DNA of 64,000 nt from the NCBI RefSeq assembly GCF_001543205.1, contig NZ_CP014162.1, positions 434,001-498,000 of the forward strand, in the 5' to 3' direction. The notes under the pieces were generated by a model, which had not been told where the DNA came from, did not search any database, and saw nothing but the letters and a program-made list of their open reading frames with translations. This DNA is from Aerococcus urinaeequi (GTDB lineage Bacteria; Bacillota; Bacilli; Lactobacillales; Aerococcaceae). The translations under genes and the position numbers were made by a program. Below, one piece after another: positions 27,390 through 35,797 of this stretch (the first letter of the stretch is position 1; each line of letters begins with the position of its first letter).

Positions 27390-28601
27390 TTATGAAATAT
27401 TATCTTGAATATGTGCTAGCAATTCAACTGCTACACCAATTTTACTTTGCTTTTCTAAAGTACGCTCACTATCTTTGGTGATTAAAGTCACTTGGTTGTC
27501 ATCTGCATTGAAACCAATTGTTTGGTCTGAAACATCATTGGCTACAATCATGTTGACTTCTTTTTTAACCAACTTATTGCGGCCATATTCAATGATATTT
27601 TGCGTTTCCGCAGCAAAGCCAACCGTATAGTGACCTTCTTTAGGCAAGCTTGCTAAAATATCAGGATTCTCCGTTAATTGAATTGTCAGGCCATCTTGGT
27701 TAGATAGTTGGCCCTTCTTCATCTTTTGATCAGCTGGGTTAGCTGACCGGTAGTCAGAAACAGCGGCAGACATAATGACAATATCCTTGTCTGCAACATG
27801 GGCATGCATCCTATCATATAGTTCTTGAGCAGACTCGACAGTTACCACTTCAATACCAGGTAAAACGGGTAGGTTCTTAGCGTGTTCAGTGCGCACTAGA
27901 GTTACTTGGGCGCCAGCAAGTGCAGCGACATTGGCAATAGCCAATCCCATTTTCCCAGAAGAACGATTGGTCAAGAATCGAACTGGATCCAATTTCTCTG
28001 TAGTTCCCCCTGCTGATACAAGTAGACGCTGTCCCGTTAAATCAAGTGTCTTGGCTTGTTTACCAATCGCAATAAAGGCTAATAGGGATTGGAATATGGC
28101 TTCAGGCGCTGGCATCCGGCCCTTGCCTTCATAGCCCTCTGCTAGGAATCCGGTATCTGGTTCTACCACAATATGGCCGTCTAAACGAAGTTGGTCAACA
28201 TTGCGTTGAGTAGCTGGGTTAGCCCACATTTTCTCATTCATTGCTGGAACAAATAAAAGTGGCGAATTGAGCGCCAACATCATGGATAGTGCTTCATTAT
28301 CAGCGATACCGTTGGCAAATTTCGCCATTGTATTCGCGGTTGCTGGTACAACGATGGCATAGTCAGTCCAATCGGCTAAAGCGATATGGGCAACTGTGTC
28401 TGGACTTTGAATGTCTTCTACTAATGGTGGATATTTGGTGAGCACTTCAAAGGTAAATGGCGTAACAAATTGTTTCGCAGACGGTGTCAGAGCAACGCGC
28501 ACATTGGCCCCTGCTTTAATGAGGGTGCGGACAAAATCGGGTACTTTATACGCAGCAATGCCACCTGTGACAACGACTGTTAAATTTAATCCTTTAAGCA
28601 T
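27390..28601 (-). CDS. coaBC: Bifunctional phosphopantothenoylcysteine decarboxylase / phosphopantothenate-cysteine ligase
   Basis: Two consecutive steps of coenzyme A synthesis in one cytoplasmic flavoprotein. The CoaC half (residues 1-180) has LTVVVTGGIAAYKVPDFVR, the catalytic-histidine-containing ALADWTDYAIVVPATANTMAK region and the lid motif PAMNEKMW. The CoaB half has VSAGGTTEKLDPVRFLTNRS SGKMG near 195 and AAVSDYR near 280. Length 403 is typical. It starts 24 bases after the thrC stop on the same strand, so co-transcription with thrC is possible. Confidence 0.96.
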   Translation of the reverse strand: MLKGLNLTVVVTGGIAAYKVPDFVRTLIKAGANVRVALTPSAKQFVTPFTFEVLTKYPPLVEDIQSPDTVAHIALADWTDYAIVVPATANTMAKFANGIADNEALSMMLALNSPLLFVPAMNEKMWANPATQRNVDQLRLDGHIVVEPDTGFLAEGYEGKGRMPAPEAIFQSLLAFIAIGKQAKTLDLTGQRLLVSAGGTTEKLDPVRFLTNRSSGKMGLAIANVAALAGAQVTLVRTEHAKNLPVLPGIEVVTVESAQELYDRMHAHVADKDIVIMSAAVSDYRSANPADQKMKKGQLSNQDGLTIQLTENPDILASLPKEGHYTVGFAAETQNIIEYGRNKLVKKEVNMIVANDVSDQTIGFNADDNQVTLITKDSERTLEKQSKIGVAVELLAHIQDNIS

Positions 28602-28625
28602 GGTCTCCTACACTTTCCAATTGAC

Positions 28626-30113
28626 TTATTCTCTAGTTAAAATACCCACAACTGTTTCCTTCATATCCGCTACAGTCGACACACGGTTGTGGCGTACTTC
28701 AGCAGTTTGGATTTCTTTGATGGCATTTGGATAATCACGGTTTCCTGCAGATTTAATGTTGGCTACCAATTCATCGTCAGTCGCATTTTCAACATCTTGT
28801 CCAATAGCTGTCAAAACAGCTTGCGGGAACTTGTATGGGCTAGCTGTTGACACAACAACGCTCGGTCCACTTAGGGCATCTTTGGCTTTCAATTTTTGTA
28901 GACTCGCTGAAGCTACCCCAGTATGTGGGTCCATTAAGTAATCATATTCTTGATATACGCGATCAATTTCAGCTTTAGTTTGGTCCTCGTCGGCAAATTC
29001 GCCAAGGAAGGATGCAAATTTCTCGCTCACGTCAGCTGGGAATTCGTACCGCCCTTTTTCATCTAAGTCATTCATTAAGGCAGATAATTGGGCCACGTTA
29101 TCCCCTAAAGCGTGGAATAACATCCGCTCGAAGTTACTTGAAACTAAGATGTCCATTGATGGCGAAATCGTTAATTTAAATTCACGGTTCTTATCATAAA
29201 CACCCGTGTTAAAGAAGTCGTATAAGACAGTGTTATCATTTGAAGCGCAAACCAATTTGCCCACTGGTAAACCTAATTTTTTCGCGTAGTAGCCAGCTAG
29301 GATATCACCAAAGTTTCCTGTTGGTACCACAAAATTAACGGGACTACCCGCTTCGATTTCTTCATGTTTCACTAATTGGGAATAGGCATAGAAATAATAA
29401 ACTACTTGAGGAATCAAACGACCGATATTCATTGAGTTAGCTGAAGAGAATTGAATATTTTCTGCCGCTAAATCAGCGCGTAAAGCTTCATCATTAAATA
29501 AGCGTTTCACTTCTGTTTGCGCATCATCAAAGTTCCCTTCAATCGCCACCACAAAGGTGTTGTCCCCTTTTTGGGTTACCATTTGTTTTTCTTGAATAGT
29601 AGAAACGCCACCTTGCGGGTAGAAAACAATGATTTTTGTACCTGGTACATCTGCGAATCCAGCCATTGCTGCCTTACCAGTGTCGCCTGAAGTAGCTGTC
29701 AAAATGGCAATCTCTTTGTCGTTGGCATTCATTTCAGCTGACTTCTTCATTAGATGCGGTAAGATTTGTAGCGCCAAGTCTTTAAAGGCAATCGTTGGCC
29801 CATGGAATAATTCTAAATAATAATCTTCACCCACTTTTGCTAATGGCGCAATTACATCCGTATCGAATTTTTCATCGTAAGCACCATCAATACAAGCTTT
29901 TAAATCTGCTTCTGAAAAGTCATCAAAAAAGATAGACATAACAAAATAAGCCAATTCTTGGTAGGTCATCTCTTTTAATTCAGACCAATCAAGGTCAATG
30001 CTAGGCCATTCTGTTGGGACGTAAAGCCCGCCATCAGTTGCTAATCCTTGGACAATAGCTTGTGAAGCAGTGACAATATTATCCTGGTTACGTGTACTTT
30101 TAAATTGCATCAT
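28626..30113 (-). CDS. thrC: Threonine synthase
   Basis: PLP enzyme converting O-phosphohomoserine to threonine. The N-terminal FKSTRNQ and GLATDGGLYVPTEWP are characteristic of the long (yeast/E. coli type) branch; the PLP lysine is in FHGPTIAFKDLALQ near residue 108; TATSGDTGKAAMAGFADV near 138 and PTGNFGDILAGYYAKKLG near 255 complete the fold. Length 495 is normal for that branch. AGGAGG precedes the ATG pair. No hom or thrB gene is in view, so the pathway is not clustered here. Confidence 0.96.
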   Translation of the reverse strand: MMQFKSTRNQDNIVTASQAIVQGLATDGGLYVPTEWPSIDLDWSELKEMTYQELAYFVMSIFFDDFSEADLKACIDGAYDEKFDTDVIAPLAKVGEDYYLELFHGPTIAFKDLALQILPHLMKKSAEMNANDKEIAILTATSGDTGKAAMAGFADVPGTKIIVFYPQGGVSTIQEKQMVTQKGDNTFVVAIEGNFDDAQTEVKRLFNDEALRADLAAENIQFSSANSMNIGRLIPQVVYYFYAYSQLVKHEEIEAGSPVNFVVPTGNFGDILAGYYAKKLGLPVGKLVCASNDNTVLYDFFNTGVYDKNREFKLTISPSMDILVSSNFERMLFHALGDNVAQLSALMNDLDEKGRYEFPADVSEKFASFLGEFADEDQTKAEIDRVYQEYDYLMDPHTGVASASLQKLKAKDALSGPSVVVSTASPYKFPQAVLTAIGQDVENATDDELVANIKSAGNRDYPNAIKEIQTAEVRHNRVSTVADMKETVVGILTRE

Positions 30114-30376
30114 ATTCCTCCTAAGCGACTCGTCTTACCCTTTTTATCCATAACAGTCACTCTTTATATTTGCTTCATTTTACCACAGAAGGTCCATTTA
30201 TGGCAGTGCGGGCTACTTTTTCTCATAATTCTCTATTAGAAAATTCATACGAATTATTGCCTGTTTATAGCTTAAAATAGATTTTATTATTCATATATGT
30301 TAACATTAAGTGTGTTTCTAAATTTTTAAATTGTAGGAAACGTAAATACAAACGTATATACTCAGGAGGTATTCGA

Positions 30377-31012
30377 ATGAAATTTACAGCTCAAAAACGT
30401 GATGGCGCTGGTACTTCAGCAGCTAAACAATTACGTAAAGAAGACTTAGTTCCCGGCGTTGTGTACGCAAGTGACTTAGATCCAATTAACATCTCATTGT
30501 CAGTATCTGATGTAGAACAAATTCGTCGTGAATTAGGTCTTAACTCAGTATTTGATTTAGAGTTAGATGGTAAGACACATACAGTTTACGTACGTGAAAT
30601 TTCACAATCAGCGTTGAAACCAACTATCTACAACATTTCTTTACAAGCAATCAAAAAAGGTCAAAAACTTGAAATGCCATTATCTATCGTTATTGTTAAC
30701 GAAGATGCTTTAGCAGATCAAGAAGGTGTAGCTTCTACGACAACACTTGAAATTAACGTTGTTGCTGACCCAGCAACTGCGCCAGATTCAGTTGAAGTTG
30801 ACGTTACAGGCTTAGCTATTGGTGACTCAGTAACTGCTGGTGACTTAAAACTTGCTAGCGATATTGAATTAGTAACAGATGCTGAAGAGGTTGTTGTAGC
30901 TATTTCTGCTCCAGTTGAAGAGCCAGAAGAAGTTGACCCAGATGCAGAGGTTGCTGAACCAGAATTAATCGATGAAAAAGAAGGCCAAATTGTAGAAGAT
31001 ACTAAAAACTAA
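30377..31012 (+). CDS. rplY: 50S ribosomal protein L25/general stress protein Ctc
   Basis: 5S-rRNA-binding ribosomal protein of the long Ctc type. Residues 1-90 are the L25 domain (FTAQKRDGAGTSAAKQLRKE, VPGVVYA) and 95-185 the TL5-like C-terminal domain; the last 25 residues are very acidic. AGGAGG is six bases before ATG. Ctc genes are often stress-inducible; I do not see a clear sigma-B promoter. The gene stands alone with its own terminator. Confidence 0.94.
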   Translation: MKFTAQKRDGAGTSAAKQLRKEDLVPGVVYASDLDPINISLSVSDVEQIRRELGLNSVFDLELDGKTHTVYVREISQSALKPTIYNISLQAIKKGQKLEMPLSIVIVNEDALADQEGVASTTTLEINVVADPATAPDSVEVDVTGLAIGDSVTAGDLKLASDIELVTDAEEVVVAISAPVEEPEEVDPDAEVAEPELIDEKEGQIVEDTKN

Positions 31013-31042
31013 TATTTTTTTCAATTCCTTTCATTACATAAG

Positions 31043-31075
31043 AACCGGAGTGATTTATTTCACTCTGGTTTTTTG
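31043..31075 (+). terminator. Terminator of rplY/ctc
   Basis: AACCGGAGTGA and TCACTCTGGTT form a stem followed by TTTTTG on the plus strand. Confidence 0.88.
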
Positions 31076-31110
31076 TTTTCTTTAAAAATTAGAAAGGCTT
31101 CAGCTTTTAC

Positions 31111-31210
31111 TTTACCTGTCATAGCCTTAAATGCAGCGGGGCCAAGTCCTTAGCCTTGGTCTAAGGGCTTGGCTGACTATCCTACTTCACTGCGACGGCA
31201 TGCCAGGTAA
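31111..31210. repeat. Structured intergenic repeat, copy A
   Basis: Imperfect inverted repeat of about 100 bases. The ends are TTTACCTGTCATAGCC (31111-31126) and GGCATGCCAGGTAA (31197-31210), which pair; outer GGCT/AGCC extends the stem to 31096-31219. The middle holds a further hairpin (CCTTAGCC/GGTCTAAGG). The same ends recur at 56300-56374 and, in variant form, at 45776-46052. No coding sequence was recognised in it. An open frame of 79 codons at 31327-31566 further on looks like chance; otherwise nothing is seen up to 31577. Confidence 0.6.
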
Positions 31211-31577
31211 GTTTCAGCCTATATTGGAAATGCTATTCAAAAAAACTGTACTTAAAATTTCTTTTAACTGTAGATCATTTTGAAAAATCTAGTTTATTTT
31301 GGACAATTACGGGGTTATATGAAACGTTGCCTTATTCTGCACTCCCTAAGGATATTCTTTCAAGTCATTCTACCGTCAATATGTTAATTCGATTTAATAA
31401 TTCTATCCATTCGCTCTCAAAAACAGCGTCAAACCACTCGTACGCTACTCCGTTATTCAAAACAAGATTGATAACGCTACGTAACGCATTATTTAAGAAC
31501 AATAATTACCAAAGTTGTGCATTTACACTGCACATTTTTAAAGAAGTTACGTCATTAACCAAATAACTACATGCATC

Positions 31578-31617
31578 AAAAAACAGGGTGTGATTTCTAC
31601 GTCACGGCCCTGTTTTG
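31578..31617 (-). terminator. Terminator of thiT
   Basis: Minus-strand AAAACAGGG and CCCTGTTTTTT with inner GTGA/TCAC pairs. Confidence 0.85.
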
Positions 31618-31628
31618 CTTGCGGATAT

Positions 31629-32192
31629 TTATTTTTCAACTAGGATAATTTTCTTATTGGTTTTGATTAGTAGGTAAGAAATAGCATAGCACGCGCCCCA
31701 TGTCGCAAGTCCTGACATGGCGTTCATCACACCTGAGTACACCCACGGGCTCATGCCTTCTGGTGCGTATTGGCCCCAAAAGGCTACACCGGCTAGGAAG
31801 TGGACAAAGTATTCTGCAAATATGGCGATGAAAGTTGCTAGTCCTACGTATAGGAATAAGTTTTTTTCATGGTTATTCTTTGCTGCTTCTTGGATTTGTA
31901 GGGCAAAAATACCCGCTAATCCAGCTAAGGCAAAGGCAAATATATATTCTATGATACCTTGTACTGGTGTTAAAATACTGGCAAAGCCAGAAATAAATTT
32001 AATCAGTCCTAACAAGAATCCTGACAATAAACCAGCACGAATCCCTCTTCTAAACGCTACAATATAAATAATGGCTAGTGAAATTTGGACCCCAAAGCTT
32101 GGGCCAATTTCAATCGGTATCATTGATACTATAAAAGCAATTACTGCTGTAATAGCAGCCTCGATATTTTCATTTAACTTAACTGATCTCAT
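31629..32192 (-). CDS. thiT: ThiT, thiamine-specific S component of an ECF transporter
   Basis: Membrane protein of six helices that binds thiamine and works with the shared ECF energising module (EcfA, EcfA', EcfT, encoded elsewhere). The AAITAVIAFIVSMIPIEIG and FRRGIRAGLLSGFLLGLIKF segments and the aromatic/acidic loop HFLAGVAFWGQYAPEGMSPW near 145 carry the known thiamine-site type residues. Start is the ATG eight bases after GGAG; a longer frame upstream has no ribosome site. The TPP riboswitch and terminator upstream independently support the thiamine assignment. Confidence 0.95.
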   Translation of the reverse strand: MRSVKLNENIEAAITAVIAFIVSMIPIEIGPSFGVQISLAIIYIVAFRRGIRAGLLSGFLLGLIKFISGFASILTPVQGIIEYIFAFALAGLAGIFALQIQEAAKNNHEKNLFLYVGLATFIAIFAEYFVHFLAGVAFWGQYAPEGMSPWVYSGVMNAMSGLATWGACYAISYLLIKTNKKIILVEK

Positions 32193-32255
32193 TTCTTCTT
32201 CTCCATTCCTTTGTAAGCACATTGAAAGCTATTTTGAAATATCATCAAAGCAAAT

Positions 32256-32292
32256 AAAAAAATCGCATCTATCACAATTGTGACAAACACGA
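32256..32292 (-). terminator. Riboswitch expression-platform terminator for thiT
   Basis: Minus-strand TCGTGTTTGTCAC pairs fully with GTGATAGATGCGA when G-U pairs are allowed (loop AATT) and is followed by seven T. It sits between the TPP aptamer and thiT. Confidence 0.8.
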
Positions 32293-32352
32293 CCTCTCAA
32301 TGTATTCAACGATTTAACGCATTAAATCATTCACCAACAAATGGCTATTGAA

Positions 32353-32432
32353 CACTTCCTTCCGCCAGTATAAACCGGATCAAGTTATGAGGGTCTGTTT
32401 TTAAACATCTCAGCAAAAGCTCCCCTAGTGCG
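32353..32432 (-). promoter_or_regulatory. TPP riboswitch (THI box)
   Basis: Minus strand carries the thi-box elements in order: GGGGAGC, GCTGAGA, ACCCT, AACTTGATCCGG, TTATACTGGCGGAAGGAAG. Together with the downstream terminator this switches thiT off when thiamin diphosphate is plentiful. Confidence 0.95.
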
Positions 32433-32453
32433 TACAAGTATCTTATTTCTTTT

Positions 32454-32482
32454 AGTATATGCTAATCTTGCATCTTTAGCAA
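32454..32482 (-). promoter_or_regulatory. Promoter of the TPP riboswitch-thiT transcript
   Basis: Minus-strand TTGCTA (32477-32482), 17-base spacer, TATACT (32454-32459), about 20 bases before the aptamer. Confidence 0.6.
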
Positions 32483-32643
32483 ATGGTTACCCTAACATTT
32501 TATAATCGTTCAGACTTATTGTATAATAAAATTGAGCGCTGGTTCATCACAACCACACTATTGTATTTATATCATCAATATGATATATTTTTAAGAACAT
32601 ATTTTTGCATTCTTTTATTTTGAGGCCTATGGGGGGATGAAAT

Positions 32644-32967
32644 TTGAAGCTATTTTTTTCGAATAAAGCGATCAATAAATTGCAATCATTATCACAATTG
32701 GAACATATTTGTTTAAATGATACACAATATTTACATATTTCTAATGAACAGGAAGTTGACCTGGTTTTGCGGACCAATGAGACGGATTTTTCCGCCTACG
32801 ACGAGGTACTAGAAACCCATATTGGCCAAGTTCACGTAAGAAAGAGTGCTTTAAAATTTTTAGGCCATGATAACCGCATTGATTTCGATGACTTTAGACA
32901 AGTTTTCGTTTTAATCGTTGATGGTCATGTAATGAACGATAATATCTACCTACAAAAAGCGTCATAA
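32644..32967 (+). CDS. Small HesB/YqkB-like protein (iron-sulfur biogenesis fold, tentative)
   Basis: A 107-residue cytoplasmic protein starting at TTG, with GGGGGGATGA upstream as ribosome site. The N-terminal LFFSNKAINKLQSLS and the alternating beta-strand pattern resemble the HesB/IscA-like fold of Firmicutes YqkB-type proteins. The cysteine ligands of true A-type carriers are absent; one cysteine (near residue 23) remains. The family call is by impression and not secure. The gene precedes mvaA by 67 bases, but a terminator lies between them. Confidence 0.5.
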   Translation: MKLFFSNKAINKLQSLSQLEHICLNDTQYLHISNEQEVDLVLRTNETDFSAYDEVLETHIGQVHVRKSALKFLGHDNRIDFDDFRQVFVLIVDGHVMNDNIYLQKAS

Positions 32968-32986
32968 TATATATTATTTTTAACCA

Positions 32987-33017
32987 AGCGGGCTAGGTAT
33001 ACTGGTCCGTTTCTTTA
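32987..33017 (+). terminator. Weak terminator between HesB-like gene and mvaA
   Basis: CGGGCTAG and CTGGTCCG pair on plus-strand RNA with G-U pairs, followed by TTTCTTTATT. Confidence 0.5.
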
Positions 33018-33034
33018 TTGAAAAAGGAGTTATC

Positions 33035-34348
33035 ATGTCTGAAAATCCATTCAAATCCTACTATAAAAAGTCTCGTCAAGACCGTATCGATGTCTTAGTG
33101 GAACAAGAGCATATCACTAGTGACCAAGCTGAATTTTTAAAAAACGGCCAAGGTTTACCCACTGAAATTGCTGATAATATGATTGAAAATGCCCTCTCAA
33201 CCTACGGACTTCCCTATGGTTTGGCCCTAAACTTTCTAATAAACGATCAAGAAATCCAAATTCCTATGGTGACTGAGGAACCTTCAGTGATTGCAGCTGC
33301 TTCAAATGGCGGTAAAATTATCCAGCAGGCAGGCGGTTTTAAAAGCCAGGTCAACCAGCGTCTGATGACTGGGCAAATTGCTTTTACCGGACTTGAAGAT
33401 GACGCGCAGGCCTTACACTTTGAAGCGTATGTGACTAAATTTGTAGATGATTTACTGGCTGTTGCCAACGCTGCCTACCCTTCCATTGTTGGGCGCGGTG
33501 GTGGCGCGCGGTCCATCCGTAGTCAATACTATCCAGCAACCGCTAGTAGTGCCCCTTTCTTCATTGTGTATCTAACGATAGACACTCAGGAGGCGATGGG
33601 GGCCAATATGATGAATACCATGTTGGAGGCTTTGAAGGCGCATATTCTTGGACAGGTGGATTTTATTGCGAATATTGATGGGTTGATGGCTATCCTATCC
33701 AATTATGCGGTTGAAGCGACGGCAACGGCGACTTGTGAAATTACGGCCCATTTACTGGATAAAGGCCCTATTTCCGGGGTTGAAGTGGCCAGCAAAATCG
33801 CTTTAGCTAGCCAGTTGGCGCAGGTGGATGTTTACCGGGCGACCACACACAACAAGGGGATCATGAACGGGGTCGACGCTTTTGTATTGGCCACTGGAAA
33901 TGACTGGCGGGCAATTGAAGCGGGTGTCCATGCCTACGCAGCTCGAGACGGCCAATACCGAGGCTTAGCCAAATGGACTTACGACAGTGACCGAGAAATT
34001 TTATCTGGTGAACTCACCCTACCGCTAGCCTTAGGCGCTGTTGGCGGGTCGATTGGGATCCACCCAACTGTGCAAGTAACCAAGTCAATTTTAGGTCAAT
34101 CGGACGCTAAACATCTGATGGAAATTGCTGTTTCACTAGGGTTAGCGCAAAACTTTGCCGCAGTTCGGGCCCTTGTTACTGAAGGTATCCAAGCTGGCCA
34201 CATGCAGTTACAAGCTAAATCATTGGCCATTCAAGCAGGTGCTGACGGCGACCAAGAAATTAATGCCGTAGTGACGGCCTTAGAAAACGCTGACCATAAG
34301 AACCTGGCCGCAGCCAAAGAAATTTTAGAAAAATTACGACAGGAATAA
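33035..34348 (+). CDS. mvaA: Hydroxymethylglutaryl-CoA reductase (class II)
   Basis: Reduces HMG-CoA to mevalonate, the committed step of the mevalonate isoprenoid pathway of Gram-positive cocci. Signatures are MIENALSTYGLPYGLALNF near 50, the catalytic glutamate region VTEEPSVIAAASNGGK near 78, NKGIMNGVDAFVLATGNDWR near 268 and GGSIGIHPTV near 340. Length 437 fits class II. AAAAAGGAG precedes ATG. It converges on mvaS, the preceding enzyme of the pathway, and shares its terminator. Confidence 0.96.
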   Translation: MSENPFKSYYKKSRQDRIDVLVEQEHITSDQAEFLKNGQGLPTEIADNMIENALSTYGLPYGLALNFLINDQEIQIPMVTEEPSVIAAASNGGKIIQQAGGFKSQVNQRLMTGQIAFTGLEDDAQALHFEAYVTKFVDDLLAVANAAYPSIVGRGGGARSIRSQYYPATASSAPFFIVYLTIDTQEAMGANMMNTMLEALKAHILGQVDFIANIDGLMAILSNYAVEATATATCEITAHLLDKGPISGVEVASKIALASQLAQVDVYRATTHNKGIMNGVDAFVLATGNDWRAIEAGVHAYAARDGQYRGLAKWTYDSDREILSGELTLPLALGAVGGSIGIHPTVQVTKSILGQSDAKHLMEIAVSLGLAQNFAAVRALVTEGIQAGHMQLQAKSLAIQAGADGDQEINAVVTALENADHKNLAAAKEILEKLRQE

Positions 34349-34360
34349 TCGAAATAAGCA

Positions 34361-34411
34361 AAAAATCGTTACCCACTTGAAGTTGATACTTCTTCTAGGT
34401 AACGATTTTCT
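34361..34411. terminator. Bidirectional terminator between mvaA and mvaS
   Basis: AAAATCGTTACC and GGTAACGATTTT (12 bp) with a long loop containing GAAGT/ACTTC pairs. Confidence 0.85.
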
Positions 34412-35566
34412 TTATTTATACAATCGTTTGTGGCCTTCTACCCCAGCTAATTGGAATTGCTCTTCATCTTCAGATAAGACTAATTGACTACCATCTGTTG
34501 GTAATTCTTCTTGGAAAATCAATTCATAGTCGGCAACCGATAGTTGGACGCGGTTATCTAACATGGCTTGATGACTTTCGTCAGCTAACATGTCCTTGAA
34601 GCCTTCCACTAAAGTAATAGAGAAGAACTCACCTACTGCGCCTGATCCGTATGAATAAAGGCCAATAGCATCACCTGCTTGTAGGTCTTGGCTTTGATCC
34701 AATAGGGAAATTAAACTTAGATACAATGACCCAGTATAGATGTTTCCAACCCGTTTATTGTAGACACGGCTGGCTTCAAATTGGTCTGTTAAGGCTGCTT
34801 GTTTAGCTTCGTCCACTTCTGGCAATAATTGACGCAAGCCCTTTAAGCCCATTTTTGAATATGGTAAATGGAAGGCTAAAGCCTTAAAGTCATCTAAAGT
34901 TTTATTGGTCCGTTTTTTATATTCAGTCCACACTGTCTCTAAGTATGATAGGTATTGTTCATTAGAGAATTTACCATCCACTTGGGCATATGTAGAATAA
35001 TTTGGACGCCAGAAGTCGTAAATGTCCCCTGTGTAAGAAACGGCATCGTCGTTAATGACTGCAACGCGTGGGTCTTTACTAATTAACATAGCTACTGCAC
35101 CTGCACCTTGTGTCGATTCTCCTGAAGTATTCAAGCCGTATCTAGCTATGTCAGTTGCAATCACCAACACTTTTGACTCTGGATGACGAGCGATATGGGA
35201 TACAGCAGTTTGAAGACCAACAGTTGCTGCATAACATGCCTCTTTCATTTCAATAGCACGGGCAAATGGGTTAATCCCCAAAAGCTTGTGCACATGGACT
35301 GCCATTGCTTTTGATTGGTCGACACCTGATTCTGATCCCACAATAATGAAATCAATCGCTTCTTTATCCTCATCTGTTAAAATTGGCCAAGCCGCGTTGG
35401 CTGCCATTGAAACTGGATCTTGGGTTAAAGGCGCCACTGCTTGCTGGGTTTGACCTAAACCAATCGTAAACTTCGCTGGCTCAACATCTCTTGCTTCAGC
35501 CAGTTCTTCCATATCCACATAGACATGTGGTGTGAAGAAATGTAGTTTATCTATACCAATGTTCAT
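34412..35566 (-). CDS. mvaS: Hydroxymethylglutaryl-CoA synthase
   Basis: Condenses acetyl-CoA with acetoacetyl-CoA to HMG-CoA. N-terminal NIGIDKLHFFTPHVYVDM, the nucleophilic cysteine in EMKEACYAATVGLQ near residue 110, and the histidine region LAFHLPYSKMGLKGL near 232 are diagnostic, with GSGAVGEFFSITLV near 308. Start is the ATG nine bases after GGGAG; a 17-codon longer frame lacks a ribosome site. Length 384 matches the family. Confidence 0.96.
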   Translation of the reverse strand: MNIGIDKLHFFTPHVYVDMEELAEARDVEPAKFTIGLGQTQQAVAPLTQDPVSMAANAAWPILTDEDKEAIDFIIVGSESGVDQSKAMAVHVHKLLGINPFARAIEMKEACYAATVGLQTAVSHIARHPESKVLVIATDIARYGLNTSGESTQGAGAVAMLISKDPRVAVINDDAVSYTGDIYDFWRPNYSTYAQVDGKFSNEQYLSYLETVWTEYKKRTNKTLDDFKALAFHLPYSKMGLKGLRQLLPEVDEAKQAALTDQFEASRVYNKRVGNIYTGSLYLSLISLLDQSQDLQAGDAIGLYSYGSGAVGEFFSITLVEGFKDMLADESHQAMLDNRVQLSVADYELIFQEELPTDGSQLVLSEDEEQFQLAGVEGHKRLYK

Positions 35567-35696
35567 ATTCGTTACTCTCCCAACATCATTTTTTATACGT
35601 ATAACGTAATTTATCACCTATCATTTTATCATAGTTTCCCCTCTCTATCCGCATTTGTATCATTCTTAGGAAATTCTGAACATATTTTTTCATGAA

Positions 35697-35735
35697 AAAA
35701 AAGAGACACGACGAAGTTGTCATGCCTCTCCTAGA
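35697..35735 (-). terminator. Terminator of the glucuronate operon
   Basis: Minus-strand GAGGCATGAC pairs with GTCGTGTCTC and runs into eight T. Confidence 0.88.
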
Positions 35736-35797
35736 TGGAAACTGTCTGGTCAATTGGGTGAATACTTTAGTTACAGGTCATTATTTGTCAAAACGTC

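Noticed and set aside
31327-31566. 79-codon open frame in the rplY-thiT gap
   Set aside because: No ribosome site, composition unlike a folded protein and no recognisable motif; the region looks like non-coding sequence next to a repeat.
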